In this document: piece by piece, positions 1 to 7,141 of the stretch
How positions within the stretch are numbered: position 1 is the stretch's first letter
Layout of the letters: every line of letters begins with the position of its first letter
From: JAFGRR01 sp964499235
Lineage (GTDB): Bacteria; Planctomycetota; Phycisphaerae; UBA1845; Fen-1342
DNA: 27,650 bases
NCBI GenBank assembly: GCA_964499235.1
Contig: CAZCKC010000031.1
Coordinates: 1 to 27,650, forward strand
Direction of reading: 5' to 3'
Program-made: the position numbers and the translations under genes
The notes under the pieces: generated by a model
Database searches by the model: none
Told to the model about the DNA's origin: nothing
Seen by the model: only the letters and a program-made list of their open reading frames with translations

Positions 1-327
1 CGTAAATCAAGCGGAATCTCACGGTGGCGTTTTGCGAGAGGTATCGGCGGCCCGCGACGCCATGCGGCGTTTCCTGGGCGAGGACACGCTGCCCGCTTCG
101 TCATCGCATAGTTGGGCCGGCCTGTCAGGCCCCCCGAACAAAGACCAGGCCTCCCGCCGTCCCCGCCGACAGCAACGAACGCAATCCCGCGCGAAACGCC
201 CCGCCGCCCGCGGCGCGCGAGGCCGCACCGCACGATGACGCACGTCCACAGACGTTTTGGAATATTTGTGGAGCAAAAAACGCCGAACCGCCCTCAGGCT
301 CAGAAAACGCGGTTTTGGCCAATAAAA
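1..327. other. Non-coding stretch before tRNA-Ser
   Basis: I see no credible gene here. Open frames cross it in several frames, but they run on into the tRNA-Ser or have no recognisable domain or ribosome-binding site. The only structure I can support is the terminator-like hairpin at 275-299, listed separately. Confidence 0.5.
275..299 (-). terminator. Weak intrinsic terminator downstream of tRNA-Ser
   Basis: On the minus strand, GCCtGA pairs with TCGGC (5 bp with one bulged base, loop GGGCGGT) and is followed directly by a run of six T (275-280). It lies about 29 bases past the 3' end of tRNA-Ser, where its terminator would be expected. The stem is short, so strength is uncertain. Confidence 0.4.
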
Positions 328-414
328 CGGAGAGGGCGGGATTCGAACCCGCGGAACGGTTGCCCGTTCACACGCTTTCCAAGCGTGCTCCTTAAGCCAC
401 TCGGACACCTCTCC
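328..414 (-). tRNA. tRNA-Ser (anticodon GGA)
   Basis: The minus strand folds as a complete 87-nt class II cloverleaf. It has a 7-bp acceptor stem GGAGAGG/CCTCTCC with discriminator G. The anticodon stem CACGC/GCGTG encloses loop TTGGAAA, giving anticodon GGA. A long variable arm GAACGG-GCAA-CCGTTC and a T-arm with loop TTCGAAT complete it. The G discriminator and long variable arm are the usual serine features. The 3' CCA is not encoded, so it would be added after transcription. It reads UCC and UCU codons. Confidence 0.95.
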
Positions 415-689
415 AACGTCGCCACGCGGAGGCGGCCGCATGCCACGCGGTCAGGGCCCAAGGAGAGCTGGGCGACCGCGGCCACGGCTTATCCGGTCCG
501 GGCGAGCGAATTCAGGAGTCTAATCCGTGCCGTGAAGACTGCCAAGCTGGCCAAGCCGCCCAGTGGCGACCGCGGAGCAACTTGGGCGGCGTTCTTCGGG
601 CCGTGCTGCCGGCGGCCCGCCGGCGGGAATCAAAGCAGGCCCGCGACCCCGCAGACGTGAGAGGCGCCGCAGCGTCGGCCGGGGTTATG

Positions 690-763
690 TAGGCCGGGCG
701 GGATTCGAACCCGCACTGGAGGGATTTTAAGTCCCTTGCCTCTGCCGATTGGGCTACCGGCCC
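690..763 (-). tRNA. Class I-shaped tRNA with UAA anticodon (tRNA-Leu by anticodon)
   Basis: The minus strand folds into a 74-nt cloverleaf. The acceptor stem is GGGCCGG/CCGGCCT (first pair G-U) with discriminator A. The D-arm is GCC-(11-nt loop)-GGC. The anticodon stem AGGGA/TCCCT encloses loop CTTAAAA, giving anticodon UAA (reads UUA, possibly UUG). The variable loop is only CCAGT (5 nt), and the T-arm is GCGGG-TTCGAAT-CCCGC. Bacterial tRNA-Leu normally has a long variable arm, which is missing. The 11-nt D-loop with AATCGG...AGA, residue A15 opposite T48, and A73 resemble E. coli tRNA-Leu. The rest of the body resembles class I tRNAs such as tRNA-Lys(CUU). CCA is not encoded. That it is a tRNA gene is clear; which amino acid it carries is inferred from the anticodon. 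It lies 129 bases downstream of ygfZ on the same strand. Confidence 0.85.
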
Positions 764-892
764 GGGGGAGAGCGCACCATCGTAGGCCGGTTGGACCGCC
801 GCGCACAGGCCATGCGCTCAATGCACAACCCATGCTGATGCGGGCCAGATCGGTGTGTGACTCGTTGCTCAGTCGCCCAAACGCGTGCGAGG

Positions 893-1945
893 CTACGCGC
901 AGTCGCCAACCACTGCGAGCTGGGTATCGGCATCGCCGGCCGTGACCGAGTCGCCCGGCTGCACCGACGAGCGGGCGTAGGCCAGGCCGATCCAGGCGTC
1001 GTTCGCCGGGTGCTGGCGGTAGGATGTCAGCCGGCCGACGGTCTTGCCGTCCACCTTGAGCTCGGCCGGCGTCTGAACCGGTCCATCGGCGCCGCGGACG
1101 CGAACCAGCCGCTTGGCCACCACGCCGCGCGAGCGCATCCGCTCGATGACCTCCTGCCCGAGGTAGCAGCCCTTGTGATAGCTGATGCCGCGCTCGACCT
1201 GCCCGGTCTCCGGCGGGATCACCTCGGCATCGATGTCGATCCCGAACCACGGCACGCCGGCCTCGACCCGCAGCGTGTCCAAGGCGGCATGACCGACCGG
1301 TGCGACGCCCTCAAGGCCCGCCAGCTGGTCCCACACGCCCGCCGCAGCCGCGCTGGGCACGATCAACTCGAACCCCGGGACCGCGCCGTAATCCTGGCGA
1401 AAGAGGACCTGCTCCCCCGCGACCTCAGCATTTTGAACGCTGGCAAACGCGGTGAAGTTCGCGAGACCGAGCGCCGCGGCCACGCGGGCCGCCTCCGGCC
1501 CCACGACAGCCAGGCGGGCGACGTCGGCCGACAGGTCGGTCAGCTGCACGTCCTCGGTAATCAGCCGCATGTCCAGATGGCCCAGCGCCGCCGCCACCGT
1601 CGCGCGGTCAATGTCCAGCAGGAGGTGATCCGGCCGCGCTAGGACGTTGAGGTCGAACTGCGTGCGACCTTTCACGTCGGGCGCGAACGCGTAGACGCCG
1701 TCCCCCGGCTCGAGCGTCTTGACCACGTTCGTGATCAGGTTGTGCAGCCACGGCTTGCGATCGCCGCCGGTAACCCTGATCAGCCCGCGGTCGCTGCGGT
1801 CGCAAAGTCCGGCCGCCGAGCGGAGCTGGCGGTACTCCTCCGCGTCCGCGCCGAAGCGGATCGGGAGCTGCGTCGAGCTGACCTCGGCCGTTTCGTCCGG
1901 TCGGTAGTGCTCGGCGTCGGCAAAGGGGGCGGTGGTCGTACTCAT
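893..1945 (-). CDS. ygfZ: YgfZ/GcvT-family folate-binding protein
   Basis: This 350-residue protein has the GcvT-like folate-binding fold and the YgfZ signature KGCYLGQE at residues 258-265, followed by VIERMRSRG. In the family, the Cys of this motif is needed for YgfZ to support assembly or repair of certain Fe-S enzymes (such as the tRNA methylthiotransferase MiaB) with tetrahydrofolate. It lacks the length and context of glycine-cleavage GcvT: there are no gcvH or gcvP neighbours. It is cytoplasmic, with no signal peptide. It is transcribed away from cinA. The ATG at 1945 has no strong ribosome-binding site, so the start is likely but not certain; the N-terminus still aligns sensibly from there. 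Confidence 0.88.
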   Translation of the reverse strand: MSTTTAPFADAEHYRPDETAEVSSTQLPIRFGADAEEYRQLRSAAGLCDRSDRGLIRVTGGDRKPWLHNLITNVVKTLEPGDGVYAFAPDVKGRTQFDLNVLARPDHLLLDIDRATVAAALGHLDMRLITEDVQLTDLSADVARLAVVGPEAARVAAALGLANFTAFASVQNAEVAGEQVLFRQDYGAVPGFELIVPSAAAAGVWDQLAGLEGVAPVGHAALDTLRVEAGVPWFGIDIDAEVIPPETGQVERGISYHKGCYLGQEVIERMRSRGVVAKRLVRVRGADGPVQTPAELKVDGKTVGRLTSYRQHPANDAWIGLAYARSSVQPGDSVTAGDADTQLAVVGDCA

Positions 1946-2066
1946 CGGCTCGCTTCTGGGCTTGGACGGGAGTTGGCGTTAATGTCTGTCAGAACCGCTG
2001 CATTCGTGCGATGTTAGTTCGTCGGCCCGGACGCGGCGCTGGTTTCTGCCGGCAGGGATGGTGCGG

Positions 2067-3323
2067 ATGCCGACGGCGTGGATTCTTTCAATCGGTACCG
2101 AGCTGACAATCGGCCAGTCGCTCGACACCAACGGCCAGTGGCTGGCCCAGCAGCTCGCCGCCCAGGGTGTCCGGACCAGCCGTCATCTTACGCTGGCCGA
2201 CGACCTGCCCGAGATCGTTTCCGCGTTGCGGGCGGCCTTCGACGCCTGCGACGTGTTGCTCGTCACCGGCGGGCTGGGGCCGACGGCCGATGACCTGACC
2301 CGGGCCGCCCTGGCGGAAGCCCTCGATGACGAGCTGGTGTGCGATGAGCGCAGCCTGGCGGAGATCACACACTTTTTCGAACAGCGTGGCCGCACGATGA
2401 CCGACCGCAACCGCAGCCAGGCCGACCGCCCGTCGCGGGCCGGCGTCATCTCCAACCCCGTCGGGACGGCGCCCGGCCTGGCGGCGGTTACCGGCGATTG
2501 TCACTGCTACGTCCTGCCCGGCGTGCCCTTCGAGATGAGGACGATGTTCGCGGCCAGCGTTGCGCCGGCGCTGGCTGCCCGGTTCCGCGGGCGGGTGCTG
2601 CTCAGCCGCCGGCTTCAAAGCTACGGAATGGGCGAATCGGACGTGGCCGCCCAGATCAGGGATCTGATGCAACGTGGGGCCAACCCGGAGGTCGGGACGA
2701 CTGCCAGCCTCGGCATCATCGGAATCCGGATCAACGCCGAAGCCGACGACGCGGCCGCCGCCGCCGCGCTCCTAGACGCCACCGAATTCGAGATTCGAAG
2801 CCGGCTCGGAGACGTGGTCTTCGGCACGGGTGAACAAACACTCGGCGACGACGTAGGGGAGTTGTTGGTCGAGCGGCAACAGACGGTGGCCGTCGCCGAG
2901 TCGTGCACCGGCGGGTCGCTGGGGGCCGCTCTTACGGACCGTCCAGGCAGCAGTGGGTATTTTCTCGGCGGCGTGGTCGCCTATTCGAACGCGGTGAAGG
3001 CCGCCCAGGTGGGCGTTTCGGAGCCGCTGCTGGCGGAGCATGGGGCCGTTTCCGGGCCGGTGGCCGAGTCCCTTGCGACGCGGATCCGATCCCGGCTGGG
3101 CAGCGACTTCGGCCTCTCCGTGACCGGAATCGCAGGTCCCGGGGGCGGAACGGCCGATAAACCAGTGGGGCTCGTCTATTTTGGTTTGGCGGGCCCGCGT
3201 GGGGTGGAGGTGGTCGAGCAGCGGTATGGAGCGAGCACCCCGCGCGACGTGATTCGAGCGCGGAGCGTCCACCACGCCCTGCACCTCTTGCGGCAAGCCC
3301 TCTTGACCGCCGGGGCCGCTTGA
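2067..3323 (+). CDS. cinA: CinA: nicotinamide-nucleotide amidase / ADP-ribose pyrophosphatase family
   Basis: Two domains are visible. The N-terminal COG1058/molybdopterin-binding-like domain opens with WILSIGTEL and has the VTGGLGPTADD loop. The C-terminal PncC-type amidohydrolase domain has AESCTGGSLG and the later VTGIAGPGGG motif. In the family, the C-terminal domain deamidates NMN to nicotinate mononucleotide in pyridine nucleotide salvage, and the N-terminal domain hydrolyses ADP-ribose. The frame also offers an ATG at 2058, but GCAGGG abuts it. That purine run sits 9 bases before the ATG at 2067, and family members begin almost directly with the IGTEL segment, so 2067 is preferred. Length (418 aa) is normal for full-length CinA. 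Confidence 0.93.
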   Translation: MPTAWILSIGTELTIGQSLDTNGQWLAQQLAAQGVRTSRHLTLADDLPEIVSALRAAFDACDVLLVTGGLGPTADDLTRAALAEALDDELVCDERSLAEITHFFEQRGRTMTDRNRSQADRPSRAGVISNPVGTAPGLAAVTGDCHCYVLPGVPFEMRTMFAASVAPALAARFRGRVLLSRRLQSYGMGESDVAAQIRDLMQRGANPEVGTTASLGIIGIRINAEADDAAAAAALLDATEFEIRSRLGDVVFGTGEQTLGDDVGELLVERQQTVAVAESCTGGSLGAALTDRPGSSGYFLGGVVAYSNAVKAAQVGVSEPLLAEHGAVSGPVAESLATRIRSRLGSDFGLSVTGIAGPGGGTADKPVGLVYFGLAGPRGVEVVEQRYGASTPRDVIRARSVHHALHLLRQALLTAGAA

Positions 3324-3412
3324 TGCGAACTTCTGCAGTGGTGGATTGGCCGCCGGGATGCGACTGGGCCTCCTGCGGTGATATCCGCCGACTCGAGCCT
3401 GAGGAGAGCTGA

Positions 3413-4558
3413 ATGCGTGACCTCATCTTTGGCGTCTTGGTCGCAATGAGCTTGGCATCGACGGCGTGTTCCCAGATCGCCACCACCGAGCCGCGGACGA
3501 CGCCTCCGCCGGAAGCACTGGAGGCCGGCCCGCCGGACGCGACCGTCGAGGCGCTGGCCAAGCTGACCCGCGAGCAGATCGCGGCGATGAGCGTCAGTGA
3601 GCTCAAGTCACGGGCCCGGGCCGCCATCGAGGCCGAGAGCTTTGGCGTCGCCGACCAGCTCATCCGCGAGGCGCTCAGCCGCGAAGGCGCGGCCGGCGAC
3701 CTCGAGCTGACGCTGCTCACGGGTGAGGCGCGGCTGGGAATGAACGACCTGTCGGTTGCCCGGACGGCCTTCACGGACGTCGTCAACGCCGACCCGAACG
3801 ACTTCCGGGCGAACCTGGGTCTTGGGGCGCTGTACCTGCGGGGCAGTCGGCCGGTCTATCGCCAGGCGACAACGTACCTCGAGCGGGCGCGCGAGCTGGC
3901 GGTCAGCCAGCCCGATCGCGTCGACGCGTTGCGTTTGCTGGCAGAAGCCCACCTCGGCAACCACCAGCCCGTCGACGCCGTCCGCGCCGGGGAGGAAGCG
4001 TTACAGCTCGACCCGGACAACTTCGGCACGATGTTCGTCCTGACGCAGGCGTACATCGACGCCGGCGCGTTCGACAGTGCAATTCAGCTCGCCAAGCGAC
4101 TGGAGGAGCGGGCCAAGGCGCTGTGGGCGCAAGATCGCGGCAATCCGACCGCGGTCCAGCGGCTGGCGGTGGCAGCGCGGACCAACGTGGGCGCACTGCG
4201 TAATCAGACCACCGAGCTCTTTGAGCGCGGCGCCGATGGCCAGCCGACGGATCGCCCGGCCCCGGGGCAAGAGCAGCGTATCGCGCAGCTCCTCGAAGAG
4301 GTGGTGCGGCTGGAAACGCTGAAGATCGAGGCCGACCGCCTACTCCAGCTCCACGCCCTGCTGGGCATTGCGGAGCGGGCGACGAGCTATGCGCCCGATC
4401 GGTCGGACGCCTGGATCCGCTACGGAGATCTCCTGGCACAGACTTATCAGGACCAGGCGGCGCGGGACGCTTTTCAGAAGGCGCTCGAGCTCGACCCCGA
4501 TAATGAAGAGGCGTCCCAGCGGCTGCGTCAACTCGCGCCGGCCAGCGCGGCGCGGTAG
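3413..4558 (+). CDS. TPR-repeat lipoprotein
   Basis: This 381-residue protein starts with a lipoprotein signal (hydrophobic IFGVLVAMSLAST, then lipobox ending in Cys19), so it should be anchored in the envelope. A Pro/Thr-rich linker follows, then repeated helical pairs of TPR type. The clearest are around DPNDFRANLGLGALYLR and, at the C-terminus, AFQKALELDPDNEEA. TPR arrays usually bind partner proteins, but nothing shows which. GAGGAG ends 6 bases before the ATG, which fixes the start. It stands alone on the plus strand, 89 bases after cinA, and converges with the next gene. Confidence 0.85.
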   Translation: MRDLIFGVLVAMSLASTACSQIATTEPRTTPPPEALEAGPPDATVEALAKLTREQIAAMSVSELKSRARAAIEAESFGVADQLIREALSREGAAGDLELTLLTGEARLGMNDLSVARTAFTDVVNADPNDFRANLGLGALYLRGSRPVYRQATTYLERARELAVSQPDRVDALRLLAEAHLGNHQPVDAVRAGEEALQLDPDNFGTMFVLTQAYIDAGAFDSAIQLAKRLEERAKALWAQDRGNPTAVQRLAVAARTNVGALRNQTTELFERGADGQPTDRPAPGQEQRIAQLLEEVVRLETLKIEADRLLQLHALLGIAERATSYAPDRSDAWIRYGDLLAQTYQDQAARDAFQKALELDPDNEEASQRLRQLAPASAAR

Positions 4559-4592
4559 CCGGACGTGTTGACCGGTCGGGTGGGGATGATCG

Positions 4593-5621
4593 CTACAGGC
4601 CCGCGCGCGGGTCGAAGTCATGCGCTTCCGCGCCGCGGGAGTCGCGTACTTGCCAAAGCAGCTGCGGGATCGGCGGGTCGGTATCCTCGCGAATGAAGAC
4701 GTACTCGATCGAGCCGCCGCGGAGGAACTCGTTGTCGGCTGCTTGGGCCGCAGTGGTCCCAATCGGCGCTAGCCGTTGCCGCGCGTCCTGCAAACCCTGC
4801 TGGCAACCGGTGCCCTGGATCTCGGCCGGTACGCGCCGGAACGAGTTAAAGCCCAGTTGCGGGCTGCCAATCGGACGATCATCCTCGGAAACGTAGTAGA
4901 ACGCGTCCTGCTGGCAATTGGGCGTGCCGCCGAGCGTGTCGGGGTCGCAGGGGTTGGCGGAATTGCGGCTGACTTTCAGCGCCGCCCCCTCGCCGGTACC
5001 TGGGTTATGGAACAGGATAACGTTCGGCACCGGGATGTCTGCGCCGGACGCCGTGAAGAAGCTGTCGAAGGTCGGCACGTTGCCATTGGCCGGCGCGATC
5101 GCCGAGGCCAGCCCGGTGCCGCCGGCAGCGCGGAAGCGGCCAGTCTCGTGGAAGTTGATCAGTGCGGGGCCGTTGATGCAGTAATTGCCGAAGATCTCTT
5201 GCTCACCCGCGCGGAGCTGGATCGAGTAGCCGTTCTGCCGGTAAAACGAGATGTCGTCCGGACAGACCGCGCCGTTGACGAGCTCCGGATCATCGGGATC
5301 GTGGACAAACGCGATGAACGCCACAAAGTAGTGGATGTAGTCCTCGGAGGACTGGTTCCGCATCGAGATCCGCACGACTTTGAGCGCTTCGGCCAGCTCG
5401 CAGGGATCGTCGGTGGTGGCCCCGCCGCCGGGAGGCGTCCCGCCGCCGCCATCGGTGCCGTCGTCGGTCGTCCCACCCTGGTCGATGAGCGACGCGCCGC
5501 CAAAACTCCCAAACGGTCCGCCGAACGGTCCGCGGGCGTTCACGCAGCTGGTCGTCGCGAGCAGGGTCAGCAGCATCAGCCCCGCCGCCAGCGCCGCGGT
5601 GCCTTGAGTGAAGCTCTTCAT
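4593..5621 (-). CDS. Lipoprotein of unknown function
   Basis: I do not recognise a family. The 342-residue protein begins with a lipoprotein signal (LMLLTLLATTSC, Cys26). A low-complexity region of Gly, Phe, Asp and Thr runs to about residue 70 (repeats of FGG, then DDGTDGGGG). A globular part rich in aromatics and Asn follows, with several Cys (for example CELAE, AVCPDD, NYCIN, NPCDPD, NCQQD) that could form disulfides outside the cytoplasm. GGGAG ends 6 bases before the ATG. A good sigma-70-type promoter lies upstream (5688-5716). The N-terminal half resembles envelope lipoproteins of slow-growing planctomycetes in style only; no function can be assigned. Confidence 0.75.
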   Translation of the reverse strand: MKSFTQGTAALAAGLMLLTLLATTSCVNARGPFGGPFGSFGGASLIDQGGTTDDGTDGGGGTPPGGGATTDDPCELAEALKVVRISMRNQSSEDYIHYFVAFIAFVHDPDDPELVNGAVCPDDISFYRQNGYSIQLRAGEQEIFGNYCINGPALINFHETGRFRAAGGTGLASAIAPANGNVPTFDSFFTASGADIPVPNVILFHNPGTGEGAALKVSRNSANPCDPDTLGGTPNCQQDAFYYVSEDDRPIGSPQLGFNSFRRVPAEIQGTGCQQGLQDARQRLAPIGTTAAQAADNEFLRGGSIEYVFIREDTDPPIPQLLWQVRDSRGAEAHDFDPRAGL

Positions 5622-5687
5622 GCGAAACTCCCGGAAGTCACGGCGTCCCTCGTCGCGCCCGCGGTGTAGCGGATGCCCGTCGAATGC

Positions 5688-5716
5688 ACTATAAACGGGC
5701 CCAAGTTTCCGGACAA
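5688..5716 (-). promoter_or_regulatory. Sigma-70-type promoter for the 4593-5621 lipoprotein
   Basis: On the minus strand, TTGTCC (5711-5716) is followed after 17 bases by TATAGT (5688-5693). This would start transcription about 60 bases before the lipoprotein ATG. The same AT-rich core read on the plus strand gives TATAAA (5690-5695), a possible -10 box for the response regulator gene, but no matching -35 is visible on that side. Confidence 0.45.
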
Positions 5717-5742
5717 GGATAGCCGCCCACAGGGATCACCCC

Positions 5743-6150
5743 GTGTCACCGCCACCCCCACCCCAGTCCGAGCCGCTCGTCCTGGTCGTTGACGACAACC
5801 CCCAGATCCTCGAGCTCATCGAGGCCTACCTGGAGCCGTTGCCGGTCGACGTCATGACCGCCGCCGACGGGCAGGCCGCCCTCGACGCGGTCCGCCGGGC
5901 CCGGCCGGCCGTCATCCTGCTCGACATCATGATGCCGCGGCACAGCGGTTTCGAGGTCTGCCGGATCCTCAAGGCCGACGCCGAGCTCGCGCAGATCCCC
6001 GTCATCATGGTGACGGCCCTCAACGAAGAGGGCGACCACGAACGGGCCCGCGAGAGCGGCGCCGACGACTACATCACCAAGCCGGTCAACAAGATCGAGC
6101 TCATCGATCGTCTGCGGGCTCAGCTGGCGTCGCAGGGCTACGCGATTTAG
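5743..6150 (+). CDS. Single-domain response regulator (CheY-like receiver)
   Basis: The 135 residues form one receiver domain. The acidic pair is D17-D18, the phosphoacceptor is D61 in LLDIMMP, the switch Thr is T91 in MVTA, and the conserved Lys is K113 in ITKP. A short Pro-rich tail precedes the domain and there is no output domain, so it must act by binding a partner protein, as CheY or stand-alone Spo0F-like regulators do. No histidine kinase is in the window. The start is GTG with AGGGAT about 6 bases upstream. Its last 50 bases overlap the 3' end of the convergent YdjY-domain gene. Confidence 0.9.
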   Translation: MSPPPPPQSEPLVLVVDDNPQILELIEAYLEPLPVDVMTAADGQAALDAVRRARPAVILLDIMMPRHSGFEVCRILKADAELAQIPVIMVTALNEEGDHERARESGADDYITKPVNKIELIDRLRAQLASQGYAI

Positions 6151-7123
6151 TCGCAGCCGCGGGGTCCTCGGCTTCCGGCTTTTCCCCTGTCCATTTCAAG
6201 GCGTCTGCGGGTAGCGCGGCCGCGATCCGCCGCTTGAGCGCGTTCAACATGCCGGGCGCGGCGATCGGCTGCACGAAATCGGGATCGACCGATCGGTTCA
6301 GCCGCACCAGCGCCGCCAGGTCCGCGAGCGCCAGCGGCTGGTCACCGCTCCAGAGTTGGCCCCGGAAATCCAGCCGAACGGCAACCCGTTGTACGCCGGC
6401 CGGGCTCAGGATCGTCGTCACGGGCGTGCCGCGCGGCGGGATCGCGGGCGTGTGCGCGTCGGCCCAGAGGTTCGCGAGGTCAGACGAGTAGGCCCGGGGG
6501 TACGCTAGCAGCACCTCCTCCTGCTCGACCAACGCAATTCCCGCACCGGTCGCATCCGCCGCCAGCCGCCGGTCGGGCAGGATCTGCGAGCCGGCAAAGA
6601 TCCAGGGCTTGGCCACCGGCGGCCGGGCCCAGCGGCGGTCGCGGATCCACTGGTGCGCGTCGACCGTGTGTGTCTCTCCGTCCGCCTCCCAGCGGAACTG
6701 CACGCGAACCGGGGCGCCCGCGGCCGGCTCGAACACCCGCTGCTGCGGATTCCACTTCGGCGGGTGGCCGGGCTCGAGCCCGATCAGCCCCAACGCCATG
6801 AACACGTGCGTCGCGGTTGCGTCGAGGAGGACGAGGCTCTCGTGCTCCTTGCCGGAAAAGCAGGCGGCGAACTCGAGCGGGCCGGCGGTGAGGACCACGC
6901 GCCCGGCGACGTGCACCGCCGGCGCGGTCCACTCGATCTGCACGCTGGGCTGAAAGGGCGTGAGCGCGCTGTCCGCCGGCTCGGTGTCGGCCCCGGTGCT
7001 GAGCCGGCCGCCGAGCGCAACGAGGCCGGCCGCAAGGGCGCAGCAAACGACCCCCCGCCGAGCGGGTCGGCGGAGGGTCGGGGGACCGTTCTGGGCAAGT
7101 GGCGTTGGCATCCGCCGCCGCAT
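6101..7123 (-). CDS. YdjY-domain protein with N-terminal signal/membrane segment
   Basis: A basic N-terminus (MRRRMP, then RRPARRG) leads into one hydrophobic stretch, VVCCALAAGLVALGG, so the protein is exported or membrane-anchored. The middle carries the YdjY-type region: GKEHESLVLLDATATHV, then ALGLIGLEPGHPP and the WEADGE segment. The domain's activity is not established. The Ala/Pro/Lys-rich C-terminus is probably disordered. ATG at 7123 is taken as the start, 18 bases after the secretin stop; TTG 7132 or ATG 7111 are also possible, and none has a strong ribosome-binding site. Placement suggests cotranscription with, and a role linked to, the secretin. The 3' end overlaps the convergent response regulator gene by 50 bases. 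Confidence 0.78.
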   Translation of the reverse strand: MRRRMPTPLAQNGPPTLRRPARRGVVCCALAAGLVALGGRLSTGADTEPADSALTPFQPSVQIEWTAPAVHVAGRVVLTAGPLEFAACFSGKEHESLVLLDATATHVFMALGLIGLEPGHPPKWNPQQRVFEPAAGAPVRVQFRWEADGETHTVDAHQWIRDRRWARPPVAKPWIFAGSQILPDRRLAADATGAGIALVEQEEVLLAYPRAYSSDLANLWADAHTPAIPPRGTPVTTILSPAGVQRVAVRLDFRGQLWSGDQPLALADLAALVRLNRSVDPDFVQPIAAPGMLNALKRRIAAALPADALKWTGEKPEAEDPAAATKSRSPATPAEPADDR

Positions 7124-7141
7124 CCGAAGCAAGCCCGCGGT

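Noticed and set aside
245..272. TCCACA...TGTGGA inverted pair suggesting DnaA boxes
   Set aside because: Neither copy matches TTATCCACA beyond the shared core, and there is no dnaA, dnaN or AT-rich unwinding region.
19..441. Minus-strand open frame across tRNA-Ser
   Set aside because: It runs through the whole tRNA gene and has no domain or start signal.
609..623. CCGGCGG/CCGCCGG hairpin downstream of the UAA tRNA
   Set aside because: One-base formal loop and no T-run on either strand; likely chance in GC-rich DNA.
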